A stretch of DNA of 64,000 nucleotides, taken from Asterias amurensis (taxonomy: Eukaryota > Echinodermata > Asteroidea > Forcipulatida > Asteriidae). Shown here one piece after another: positions 24,099 through 35,100 of this stretch (the first letter of the stretch is position 1; each line of letters starts with the position of its first letter). The stretch spans positions 8,742,001 to 8,806,000 of the forward strand of contig NC_092663.1 in NCBI RefSeq assembly GCF_032118995.1, written 5' to 3'. The notes under the pieces were generated by a model. It saw nothing but the letters and a program-made list of their open reading frames with translations. It ran no database searches and had not been told where the DNA came from. The position numbers and the translations under genes are program-made.

Positions 24099-27000
24099 AT
24101 GGAGGTTTCTGCCGAAGTTCAGGAAGGTTTACAGCTTGCAGGCGACTCGGGCCACCTTCCAAACGAGGCCTACACGTATCTTGTCGAGAAGGTTTTCGAA
24201 GATGTCTTTAAACGAGCGAAAGCGAGGTCTTTCCAAGGTGGGCGGTTTCCTTACAAAAACATTCTTATTTTTATTCTATTTCTTTCTATTATTACTTTTT
24301 AGTATTACTTATTTATTAGAACTAACCCGCGTTACTCTAACACTGACCATGGTTATGGTAACAGCTATGTTAAACAAATCTTTCATAAATACCTCAGACA
24401 TTTTCGCTATTCCTATTGGTGAGAGCGCGTCACGTGGGGGGTGTTTAGAGTTAAACCTTCTGACCTTTGAATTTGATAATGACCAGTGTTTTATAACCGG
24501 TTGTGAGCGGATCCTCCGCTAGTCTTGGTGCAAGACTAGTCTTGGTGCAAGACGTTTCTTGTTGCGGGCGCTGTCGGTGTGTTGGCCGCGCTATGTGTGA
24601 CTGTGAAATGAAAACGAAAACGTGTTGCACCAAGACTATAAGCGCACAAACGGAACCGGAAACTGTTGGAAATAGGCGTCTCACTCAGTCATAAATGCAA
24701 CACACGGAAGTCGCACATGTACATTGTACATACATGTACAGAGCTCAAGCACGTCGGAAACGGATAAGTTTTACAGAGTTTCTTACTTTATTACGCCTTT
24801 TAACCAAAAAGGAATTTATGAATATTATGGAAATAAAAGACAAAGAGTAGTGACTCGTTCTTTAACGGCCGTTTAAAACCTTGCAGGGTCTTTGCCGTGT
24901 TATAAAGGTATCACACGGCAAAGACCCTGCCTGTGTTAAACGGCCGTGAAAGAACTCGTCGCTACCCTTTTATTCCCTTAGTAATAACATGGGTCGCTGC
25001 AGCTAGCAGCTGCTGCTGCCTGCTAGGCAAGTGGCACTTGTACTCCTTTTTCGAAATGTTGAGTCTCCTTGAGGGACGCCAAATTGAAATACAGGACCCT
25101 AGTTCCAGTCAAAGAATATAGAGCTTCTATTCAGTAACATTTACCTTTCCACACACTGCAGCACAAATCAACAAATTTACCTTTCTTCTTCTTTCTTGTC
25201 CCTCTTCTTGACTATGTTTACTTTTTTTGGTGAAAATTGTAACTCAAGTTGAGCCTGTCTTTTAAAAAGCTTGGCAATGGCATCGTTAAATTGTTGTCAT
25301 TATTGAGCTGTTGTGTTGAATAACTTTTTATTTTAATATAAAATGTCAACGATTTTTTTGTCTGACTTCTTTTTGGTTTACTGTGTTACTTGTTAGCCCC
25401 CGCCCCCCTCAACATGCTTAATATAGTTAGTATTAGTAATAATACACAATTGTTGTTAATTTGCTCAGTAGCTGTTTGTTAACATTTAAAAAAAAACTAT
25501 TTGCTAAGTTTACACAAATTCAGACTGCAAGTGCAAGTTCAATAGTCATATAATCAAGACCTAAAGACAAGATAAAAAGGCAGAGTAAAAAAAAATTTGG
25601 GGTCCACCTGAATTTTATTAATTTTTTTACCAATTCCAAATAAGATTTAAGTGGTGAGATATCTGCTCGGATCTCACCCATGTGATTTGCCTGTGTCCCT
25701 CCCCCCAGTGCTCGGGGAAAAGTACTCGGTTTAAAGTGCTTACCGTTACACATATTGGTGTGTATGGGTAAAGACAAATTCTTTGTCCCCTATGCAAAGT
25801 TAACATCTATTCAAAAGGAAGAAAGTCAAGTGCTTTTAATTTTTTATTTTTACTGTCCACTCAGGCTTATTTATGTTTAAATTTGTTTCTTTGTTTTTAA
25901 ACTGGCCTGGGTTTCGCTTAATCATTGAGGAATTTTTGAAAGAATTTCAATACTTTTTTGTACAGTTTACCAGTCAAAGTCCCAACTCTACTAAAGAATA
26001 TTTAATTTCCAAATGATCATTTTAAAACTTACCATAAAAATATTGTATGTTCTTGAACAGATGATGAAATCCTGAAATCGTTGGATGCTGCAGTCTTAAA
26101 ACAAGCCTATGGTGCTCTCTCTACATTAGCACTAGAGGGCGCCAAACATGATGCCAACTCATCAAGTATTAGGTTTGTAATTGCCAAAGACCAGTCTTCT
26201 CACTTGGTGTATCTCAACATGTGCACAAAATAACAAACCTGTGAAATTTTGAACTCTTGGTCATCGAAGTTGCACGATGGAAGAAAAAACACCCTTGTCA
26301 CACGAAGTTGTGTGCTTTCAGATGCTTGATTTCGAGACCTCACGCGTGAGGTCTCAAAATCAATTAAAATATTTTACTGAGAAATTACTTCTTTCTCAAA
26401 AACTACATTACTGCAGAGGGAGCTGTTGCTCACAATGTTTTATACCATCAATAGCTATCCATTGCTCCTTACCAAACAAGTTTTTATGCTAACAATTGTT
26501 TTGAGTAATTAAATAGTGTCCAGTGCCTTTAAAGCCATTATACACTTTCGGTAAACAGTATTGTCCAAGTCCCACACTTTGTGTATCACAACTTATATAT
26601 AAAATAACAATCCTGTGGAAATTTAGGCTCAATCGGACATCGGAGTCGGGAGAAAATAACGGGAAAACCCACTCCTGTTTTCGCGCGTTTCGCCGTGTCA
26701 TGACATGTGTTTATAACAACTCCGTAATTCTCGTTAACGAGAATTTATATTGTTTTACCGTTTTCTCAAAAAGTAAAGCATTTCATGGACTAATATTTCA
26801 AGAGAAGTCTTTCATTATTACCTTCTGTAAACCCTGTAAATTATTTGTAAATCTGTGAACTTTTTTTTTTTTCTGTACCGAAAGGGTCCAATGGCTTTAA
26901 AGACACTGTTAAGTTAATTCCACCCCTGATGGAATTTGTTGCATCCTTGTCGTTCTTTTCAGCACACTGCTAGAAGACTGTAAATGGAATACCGATAGAA

Positions 27001-29737
27001 CAAACAGCTTCATCAACGTCTTCCTGGACCAGAAGGAGGAGGTTCGAGTCCTCCTTGGGAACATCAGGCAGTCTCATCCACACATTGTGGATGTTGACTG
27101 GAGACTAGACTACTATATGAAGGTACAGTACGGGGGGAGAATTTCACAAAGAGTTAAGACTAGTCTAATCTTGAGTTAGATCCTAAACTTTTTAGTATCT
27201 CCTAAGACTAGTCCTTACTCTTTGTAAAATCGACCCCAGGTCACCTTCAGTGATTGTCAAAGACCAGTTTTGTCACTGTAGTGTACAACCCTACATGCAT
27301 AAAATTAAAAAAATGTGAAAATTTTGACTCAATTGGCAATCGAAGTTGCAAGAGAATATGAAAACATCCTTGTTGCACAAATTGTGTGTGCTTTCAGATG
27401 CCTAAAAAAGGCTTCAGGAGGAAGCCCAAGCAATCAGGTAGGGATAGAAAACCCAATCCACATGCAAGGCTCCGCTCTGAGGTAGGATTCAAACCGGGGT
27501 CCACTGGCATAGCTTTCTTTTATAGTCAGTCCAGCTCCTACATTATGTCATTAGCTGTTTGCTTTAGGATTGCCAGTTTATACATATGATATTTCTCTCA
27601 AAGCAACCCAGTCTGTTTTTTGTAAATGTTGTCTTGTTACCTGTTTGTCTTGTCTCCTTGTTTGTAGTTTGTCTGTCTAGGCTGTCTTCTACAAGCCTTG
27701 GTTGAATCTGACAGCCTCATACTCTCTTTAATTCGGTTTACAGAGATTAACTATTTTGTTTTTCCCCCATCCTCCGTGCTCGTTATTTTGCTAATCTATG
27801 TAATATTTCGAATGCGTTATATCTTGAGAAGAGTAGTATGAGATAAATGTCGACTTGAATTGAATTGAATTAAACTAACCAGCCGGAAGACTTGTAAAGA
27901 ATTTAGACTAGTTCTCGGAAGTGGAACACTCTGGCCTGTCAAACTCTATCATCTTTTAAAACCATTTTTCTCTTCTCCAACAGAGCAATCATGTTGACAA
28001 GATCAACGAGGCTTCTTACCTCATCACACTGAAGACGGAAGAAGGGCTTCAGAATGCCACAAAGGACGTCCAGTTCTCATGTTCCTTGGAGCAACTCCAG
28101 GTAAGTCCCTCTCACAAATAACACAACTTGCAGCAATCTTGATGACCTCGCATATTCAAATCAATGTAACCATATTGAGGCCGTCGTATCGATACCTCTC
28201 GTCACTAACCCCTGGAAGGGATGTACTGAGAAACAACGCTGATTGGCTCATGCAATAGCTTATGCATTAGATGTAAAGTGCACACGCTCGAAGTATTGAG
28301 ATATTTGTATGTTGATCACGCCCTCATTTTGTATAGCAGGAACACGTTTAAAAAAAAGTAAGTCAAAAACATTCTTCAAGACGAAAGACATGCGAGCCCA
28401 TAAAAGATTGATTACAGGCGCTAATTAAAATGTCCTAGATTCTAGCACATTTTAAGTTCAAATTCCAGGGGTTACGATCGAGCAAGGCGTGCTGGTAAAA
28501 AATGGTGCGGCGAGATCGATCACCCCTGGGAACGAGGTTGAATTGAGGCTGAATGGTGAAATAGCCTGGTGCCTTTTAATGGAAGTGGGTAATCCTAAAC
28601 TTTCCACAAAGGGAACCTGTCATCAAATAATAGGCAGGATTATAAAATGTGAACTCCTTATCCCAAACTGTGTAATCATCTTTCACTGTCGTTTTGAGTG
28701 ATGAAAAGTTATGCCAACCTCAGTTGTTATCAAAATTCAGTTATTTTAAAACAAATAAGTTTTAACAAAGAAAAAAGAATAAATACCCTGCTTGCCAAGT
28801 TCAACAATTTCATTCCTGAAATCTACTAATATTGGAGAACTATGATCTAAGATATCTGGTTCATTTGAGACATTACTTTGTACTTCAGTGTATGGATTAT
28901 ATTATGAAGCCATTTAATGTTTAAACATCAAAATTTTGGGTGGGTGGGTAAAATTTTTTTTTTTGGTCACATTGACTTTTCTGAATGGCCCCTTACTCTA
29001 CTAGCGGATTTTTTAAAACAAATATTAGGAGAGTGAATAGTATTAGTTAAAGACAGTGGACACTATTGGTAATTGTCAAAGACCAGTCTTCTCACTTGGT
29101 GTATCTCAACATATGCATAAAGTAACAAACCTGTGAAAATTTGAGCTCAATCGGTTGTAGAAGTTGCGAGATAATAATGAAAGAAAAAAGCACCCTTGTC
29201 ACACGAAGTTGTGTGCTTTCTGATGCTTGATTTCGAGACTCAAGTTCTAAACTTGAGGTCTTGAAATTAAATTCGTGGAAAATTACTTCTTTCTCGAAAA
29301 CTATGGCACTTCAGAGGGAGCTGTTTCTCATAACGTTTTATAATATCAACCTCTCCCCATTACTGGTCATAAAGAAAGGTTTTGTGGTGATAATTATTTT
29401 GAGTAATTACCAATAGTGTCCACTGCCTTTAAACAGAAAGCTTGACAAAAACATTTGATAGTAGTTGGTCTACGTGGAAATTATGGAACAAAATGCAACA
29501 CTTCCCAGTTCAATATACTGTAGTATTGTCTGCCAGGCAATGCCCTGGAATGCTCAATTAGTCGTAGTGTGTGTGTTACCTTCCAAGGGATTTAGTTGTG
29601 TAGAAAGCGTTCTTGTAGCAGCATCACTTTTGACAATTAAACAACAACGTATAACTTTTCTTGAATAATTCATGCAGGACTTGGTTGGAAAGTTGAAAGA
29701 TGCTTCGAGAAGTTTAGAGAAGGCGAGTTTGTCGTGA
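24099..29737 (+). CDS. COMMD3: COMMD3, COMM domain-containing protein 3 (complete)
   Basis: One of the ten COMMD proteins that form the heterodecameric ring of the CCC/Commander complex, which acts in endosomal sorting. Five exons are read: 24099-24237, 26061-26172, 26963-27122, 27984-28100 and 29678-29737 (TGA). Phases are consistent and the total is 195 residues, the same as I recall for human COMMD3. The N-terminal helical domain comes from exons 1-2 and part of 3. The C-terminal COMM domain begins around VDVDWRLDYYMK and ends with FSCSLEQLQDLVGKLKDASR, with the conserved Trp and the QLQDLVGKLKDAS signature visible. The start at 24099 is the first ATG of the frame that aligns with the family N-terminus (MEVSAEVQEG). 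A polyadenylation signal AATAAA lies at 29900-29905. Introns carry F1, F3 and F6 transposons, and an F1 remnant begins almost at the exon 2 donor. Confidence 0.95.
24384..24985 (+). mobile_element. F6 element, copy in COMMD3 intron 1
   Basis: Shares with 47311-47840 (inverted) the blocks TTGGTGAGAGCGCGTCACGT, GGTGCAAGAC, AACGAAAACGTGTTGCACCA, CTCAAGCACGTCGGAAACGG and a terminal hairpin with ACACGGCAAAGACCCTGC. It also contains a short local duplication of CTAGTCTTGGTGCAAGA at 24521-24552. Two neighbouring frames in it are chance. Confidence 0.78.
25655..25805 (+). mobile_element. S2 SINE, 3' half
   Basis: GGGGAAAAGTACTCGGTTTA, TTGGTGTGTATGGGTAAA, TTCTTTGTCCCCTATGCAAA follow the S2 3' part. 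The tRNA head is missing or eroded. COMMD3 intron 1. Confidence 0.65.
26178..26532 (+). mobile_element. F1 MITE lacking its left terminus, beside COMMD3 exon 2
   Basis: Similarity starts at GTAATTGCCAAAGACCAGTC, only a few bases after the exon 2 donor at 26173, and ends at CAGTGCCTTTAA, sharing its last TTAA with the next F3 element. Confidence 0.8.
26529..26900. mobile_element. F3 MITE, copy 2, abutting F1
   Basis: Near-identical to the copy at 2536 over its length. Its left TTAA is also the right TTAA of the F1 element ending at 26532, as expected when one TTAA element inserts at the edge of another. Confidence 0.88.
27238..27402 (+). mobile_element. F1 MITE, left-part fragment
   Basis: GTGATTGTCAAAGACCAG through GTGTGCTTTCAGATGCC matches F1. 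The right half is lost. In COMMD3 intron 3. Confidence 0.65.
28101..29046. other. COMMD3 intron 4, left part
   Basis: No exon or recognisable repeat was found between the donor at 28101 and the F1 element. Confidence 0.5.
29047..29432 (+). mobile_element. F1 MITE, complete copy
   Basis: TTAAAGACAGTGGACACTAT to AGTGTCCACTGCCTTTAA, with an intact interior palindrome. In COMMD3 intron 4. Confidence 0.85.
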
Positions 29738-29899
29738 GTTTGACTACTGTGGGTCAAAATAGATGGACAACTTCGGACAACGAAACCAGGGATCATCCCA
29801 TGGGCCCAGATGACTCCAATTTTAGTAAGATCTTTAAAACTCAACAATTTGCAGCCATTTGATGGACTAAAAGTTACAATTTGCTATAGTACTTTTGGG

Positions 29900-29905
29900 A
29901 ATAAA
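29900..29905 (+). terminator. COMMD3: Polyadenylation signal of COMMD3
   Basis: Canonical AATAAA 163 bases after the COMMD3 stop codon, the first such hexamer in the 3' flank. Confidence 0.5.
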
Positions 29906-30482
29906 GGGGTGAGCGTTATAGGAGACGCTGGCCCCCTAAGTTCTCAATTTTTTACATGAGTAGAGAGTGGACTCTTTGCAACATAACATCCAGGACGTTT
30001 GTGGAGCTTCATCAAGTCTTAAATTTAAAAAAAATTGCCACTAGACCAGTGGTCTTTTAGCTCGGAACTTTCGATGGCCCAGACTTTACTGACCCAGATC
30101 CAGCTTGCACTCAACCTAAAATATTTCTTTCTTTCTTTGCAAAAAATCTGGACAGTTCAAGCCAGGATGCAACTGTTTCCAAACTCAACTGATTAATTTT
30201 TAGTGTTAAAAAACTAAAATTGTGGGAAGACACAAAATATGAAATTTATTATTCCTGTTCTTGTAATATTTGTTTTTTTTTATATTAAAGATGTATTTTA
30301 TTAAGATATAATAAAACTTAAACAAATGAATGTACGAAATTTGAAAATAATGATAAACAATTGCTAGTTTTAATTACAACATCAGTTTATTTATTACATA
30401 AGTAAACATTTTATACATTTTTTATTTAACTTGACATCAGGGCAAAATCAACCCAAATCACAAATTCTTGCAGTTTTCTCAA

Positions 30483-31169
30483 AGTTGTGCACAACTGAGC
30501 CTTGCTCAAGGCAGTCGCATTATTCGCTCCGAAAAGACGCCGCTGTAAACCCACCCGTATACCCTGTTCGTGGTGCGTGCGATCACACCGCATGACCCAC
30601 CCGTATACACACTGTCAGATTGTACGAATACTGTTCATCGCACTCGTACCACTAACCGCATGCGGAGGCCGTCAGGCGGACAGCCTTGTCGGGTCTGTAT
30701 CTTCCGGGTTTAATGTGTTGTATTGAAAAAATTCCACTAGTGGAAAAAATTGGGGGGGCTCTCGGATACGCTAGTATGCAGTTCATGAATATGTATATCG
30801 TTCGTCAGACCTATCAGACAACACAGGATGTGAGGCAAATGAATTATTCATTTTGACGTCCAATCACGCACGCCTATCATGCTCGCTGAGCGTCCGTGGT
30901 GGTGGTGTGTGATGTAGACATGTTTCATCTTTCGCGGGCATTATGGTAATGAGCTGACCGTGGGAACTCTTCGCTTATTATAGTAATGAGGTCAGTGGCT
31001 TCAACACAGACCCTACAAGGCTGTCGGCCTGACGGCCTCCGCATGCGGATAGTGTACGGGGGCACCGTGTCGTGCGATGTTACGCAGAGAATACGGGTAG
31101 GTTTTATACAACGGCGGTCTTTTTTCGGAGTGAATAATTCGACTGCCTTGAGCAAGGCTATGCACAACT
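30483..31169. mobile_element. Long-TIR element (about 690 bp)
   Basis: Arms at 30483-30704 and about 31002-31169 are inverted, sharing GAGCCTTGCTCAAGGCAGTC-type ends and GCATGCGGAGGCCGTCAGGC. The left arm holds an internal duplication of CACCCGTATAC. The middle about 300 bases are unrelated. No transposase frame. Confidence 0.78.
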
Positions 31170-31689
31170 CCGAATGAGGACTGTGGAATAATATGGCTTC
31201 AGAACACAACTGAGAGACAAATTAAATTTCCATTTTGAAAACGTTGATATTTTGAACTAATAATTAGTGGCAACAATGATAAATTCCCCCAAATTTCTGA
31301 GCCATTAATAACCTAAAAGATTCTGATCACAACTAAAACAAAAGACTGAAGAAACCCACAAACTTAAAGGAATTCAAATCCGATTGTTTTAAGAAAATTG
31401 AGAGATTGTTTCTTGTACAGTCGTTTTGTTATATCTCCTTCAAATTCCTTTTCACAATTGCTATTTTCAAATCTGAAACCATTCCCCCTCCCCAAAAAGA
31501 TAATAATAATAATGATAATAATAGTAATAATAATAATAACATAATCAAAAGCCAAAAAGTATTGCACCTGATTCACCATGTACATCAAAAAACACATTGT
31601 ATCAAAAATATTTCTGACAAAATTTCAAATGATGTGTATAATGACAAATGTATATATAAAAAAAAATACATATCATCCAATTTGAACCT

Positions 31690-31990
31690 TTGAAGCATGC
31701 CATGGCTGAGTTATTCAAGTTTTGGCGGGAAAATTATTGGGATGTGGATTCAAATCCTGACACTTATGTTCTTGAGCAATACAATGAATTTTAATTGCTT
31801 CTCTTCACCCAGAGGTAAATGGGTACCTGCTATGGCAGAGATCAATCAGTTCAGTTGAGCGAGAGGTTGTCTTCACCTGACGCCTTCTCGTAAGCTGTCC
31901 ATGCTCCCCAGGGAGCTGAGATTGTTTAATGAATTCAATTATTGGCCTGATACACCTACTACAAGTGTCAAAATTTACATTTTTATACAT
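31690..31990 (+). mobile_element. S1 SINE, diverged
   Basis: GGATGTGGATTCAAATCCTG and TTCACCCAGAGGTAAATGGG, then GGGAGCTGAGATTGTTTAAT. Downstream of HACL1. Confidence 0.6.
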
Positions 31991-32037
31991 CAAATTTGAA
32001 CATGGCTTTATGTATGATTTACCACCATGCCAATAAC

Positions 32038-32043
32038 TTTATT
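32038..32043 (-). terminator. HACL1: Polyadenylation signal of HACL1
   Basis: TTTATT on the plus strand, i.e. AATAAA on the coding strand, about 120 bases after the HACL1 stop codon. Confidence 0.5.
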
Positions 32044-32163
32044 AAATTTTGAATAGTGGTAGCCTTTTACACCCCAACCAAAAATCCCAAACCAAGGTGC
32101 TAGAGTTGTACTCGCAGCATTTGTCATCTGGTCAAAACACAAAGCCTTGGGGAGCCCTTGCAT

Positions 32164-35100
32164 CTACAACTTGCTCTCTGTTCTTGTCAGCCAATTGAAA
32201 TCCTGAAGACAAAAAAATTAATACATTTTGAAATGCCTTATAGGGAAAACGCCTTATAAAGAAAGCAACTTTCCCAACTAAAGGTTTTGGTCAGTTTAAA
32301 CACCAGATAACTGTGAATATCTACTTTAGCCATAGAGTATTATTTATCTTCGAACCTCCTACTGTCTGACCATTCAATATAACCAACTGTGGTTGTGAAA
32401 GATAGATTTAAGTATGCCAGCCTGCAATACATCATTTGCTGATGCATATTGTAAGATAGGACACAGTCAACCCTCTTACTGTCTGACCATCCAATATCAA
32501 TCATTGTGCTTTTGAATGATAAATTGATTATGCCAGCCTGCAATATGATATCATGTGGTAAATGCATACACAGTGGACTCAACCCTCCTACTGTCTGACC
32601 ATTCAGTATTATCCACTGTGGTTTTGATTGATAAACTATGACAGCCTGCAATATGACATCTCGTGGTGAACACATCTACACAGAACAACACATATTTTCG
32701 CGAACAGAAAAAATGTAATTTTTCTACACTATACCTGGCTTTTTCTGGTCGATTGGGGGTTCACTGCCACATTAATAATGACCGGTTTATCGGCATATGT
32801 GGTGAGACTCTCACGAAGAGCACCCTCAAGCTCTGTAGGGGTCGTAGCAAAGTACCCCTTCCCGCCGAACGCTTCAATTATTTTTTCATAGCGAGTATCA
32901 GGCATAAGGCCTGTGACTGGAATCCTGAGGGAAAACAAATATAAGAATGAATGATTATAACGACCGGTCTATTGTATTGATTATTGACTGTTTTACCGGT
33001 CTCTATTCGCCCCGATATGATATCATGTGATGAATACAGTACACAGTCAACCCTCCTACTGTTTGACCAATCAATATCATCCTTTGGTTAGTTCACAATA
33101 CATAACCAACACTTCCAGTTGAATGGTTTCAAATGGTTGGTCGACTCACTGGAAAATGTTACCAACAGTAGATTTGAAAATGAGCAGTAGTTGAAACGGA
33201 AAGTGTTGTGACAATGAGTTGTCAGGCCTGGAGTTTCCTTCTTTGTGAGGGCAAGGCCGTTTTCATTTTGCATAGAGCACTTCTTTCATTGAAATATCGT
33301 AAAGTCTATGGGAAACTTTGAAAGGGGCACCAGGCCAAGGACAGGGCGAATGAGGCCAAGGCCTGTGAAATTCCAAACCTGGTACCTTCATTCCTTCTAC
33401 TTACTCTACAGAGCGATCTTTGACCTCTACATCGTTCCATGTTTCTGCCTCGATGCCCATGCCAATCCCATTGTTATTAGCAATAACCATGAGGATAGGT
33501 AGGTTGTACCTTCAAATAAAAAGTCAAATTAACATTCAGAGACTTGTTATTATGCTATTAAAACTCTGAAAGAATGATAGATGTAGTGGCTGAGCGGATT
33601 ATAGCATCATATTCAAGCTCTAGTGGTTTAGCCATTGGGGTGTGGGTTCAAATCCTGGTCATGACACTTGAGCAATTCGCTGCATTACTTAATTTCCTCA
33701 TTCAGAGGTATAAATGAGTACCTAGGAGGGTAGAGGTTGATATTAAAAACCCTTCTGATCGTGGAAAGGCAGGAAAAGAATCCCAGTGAGCCAACGCGAA
33801 ACCTTTATTAACTAACCCTAGCAGTGCCTTGTATTTAATGCCATGCAATCATGTAATGCAATCAAGTTCTAGTTGTTATCTACTCTGCCTTTCCTTCAAA
33901 GTTGTAAATAAAAAATCTATAAACAATGACTGCAGTCAAGGCAGACACAAGTTCAAAATAGACTTCCCAATGTGGAATTGTCACAGAGGTCGTTTTAAGG
34001 TCATTATAAATAGGGCTAAAAATTGGGGCAGGCCTGATGTAATTGAATTAGTTTTCGTACCTGCATATTGTCTCAACCTCCATCCCAGAGAATCCGAATG
34101 CGCTATCCCCTTCAACACACACAACCCTTTTCCCAGGCCATCTGTCCCTGGCAAGCAATGCCGCAGCAATTGAGAACCCCAGACCAACTCCCATCGTTCC
34201 AAATGTCCCTGCATCCAATCTGAAGAAAAATAGAGAGGGAAAAAAACAACGCATTATTTGTGTTAAAAAAAGAATAATACATCCTTTTCCTCCTTACCAA
34301 CTCACACCTGTTATCTAAATGTAATTCCTTTTCCAAACAGTGGACCCTAATCTTATAATTGGATCAAGAACAAACCAGTACTGCTGCTCACTGCCCTAGG
34401 CAGATTAACTGGTCATCCAATAAGTTTAATGACCCAATTTAAACACAATCGCTCACTGAAAAGGATGTTTAGGTTCTGAGTTTTGATAGCTCGGAAGTTC
34501 TTTATTGGTGCTTTCATGTAATGACACCAAAGTTAGGGAATTGATTGGTTTTTGATATATAATGTAATGCTATTTGATGTACAAATTATGACCATCTATG
34601 AAAATGTCAGTTGAATTCTAGGGCTACTTATGAGAAAACCGCACAAAAATGTTGGGTTCATTTTCTTCAAGATCAATCCAGGTTTAGCGAGGCAAAAGCG
34701 GGTACCAAGCCGGCCTCTGGTCACAATGAGGGCAGCATTTAAATAGACACTATTAAAATCTCCCAAACTGGCCTGCATATTATGGCTACCATTTCATGGT
34801 GTTAGATTTTCTTGGAGGGAGGAGGGACCCTAGAAAATCTAGGCTTGAAAAGTTAGTTACCTGTGTCTTGGTGAATGATTGAGCAGAACAGTCCGACCGA
34901 TATCCATAGTACTTGAACCTTCACTGACGATGATCGAATCTCTTGGAATCATTTTTTGCACCTGTCGACCAAAATGGAAAATCATTGTAGTTGTTTTTTC
35001 TGCAATAATGATTTCGTTTGTGTCGTTAATGAGCAAGAGTATCAAACTCATGAAATGACTATACTGAAATACTTGTGTAAATTACTTACTTGCTGCAATT

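Larger units (their letters stand above)
31200..32163. other. Interval between COMMD3 and HACL1 3' ends
   Basis: Holds a TAA microsatellite (31501-31540), an S1 SINE and the HACL1 3' UTR (to about 32020). The two genes converge here. Confidence 0.5.
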
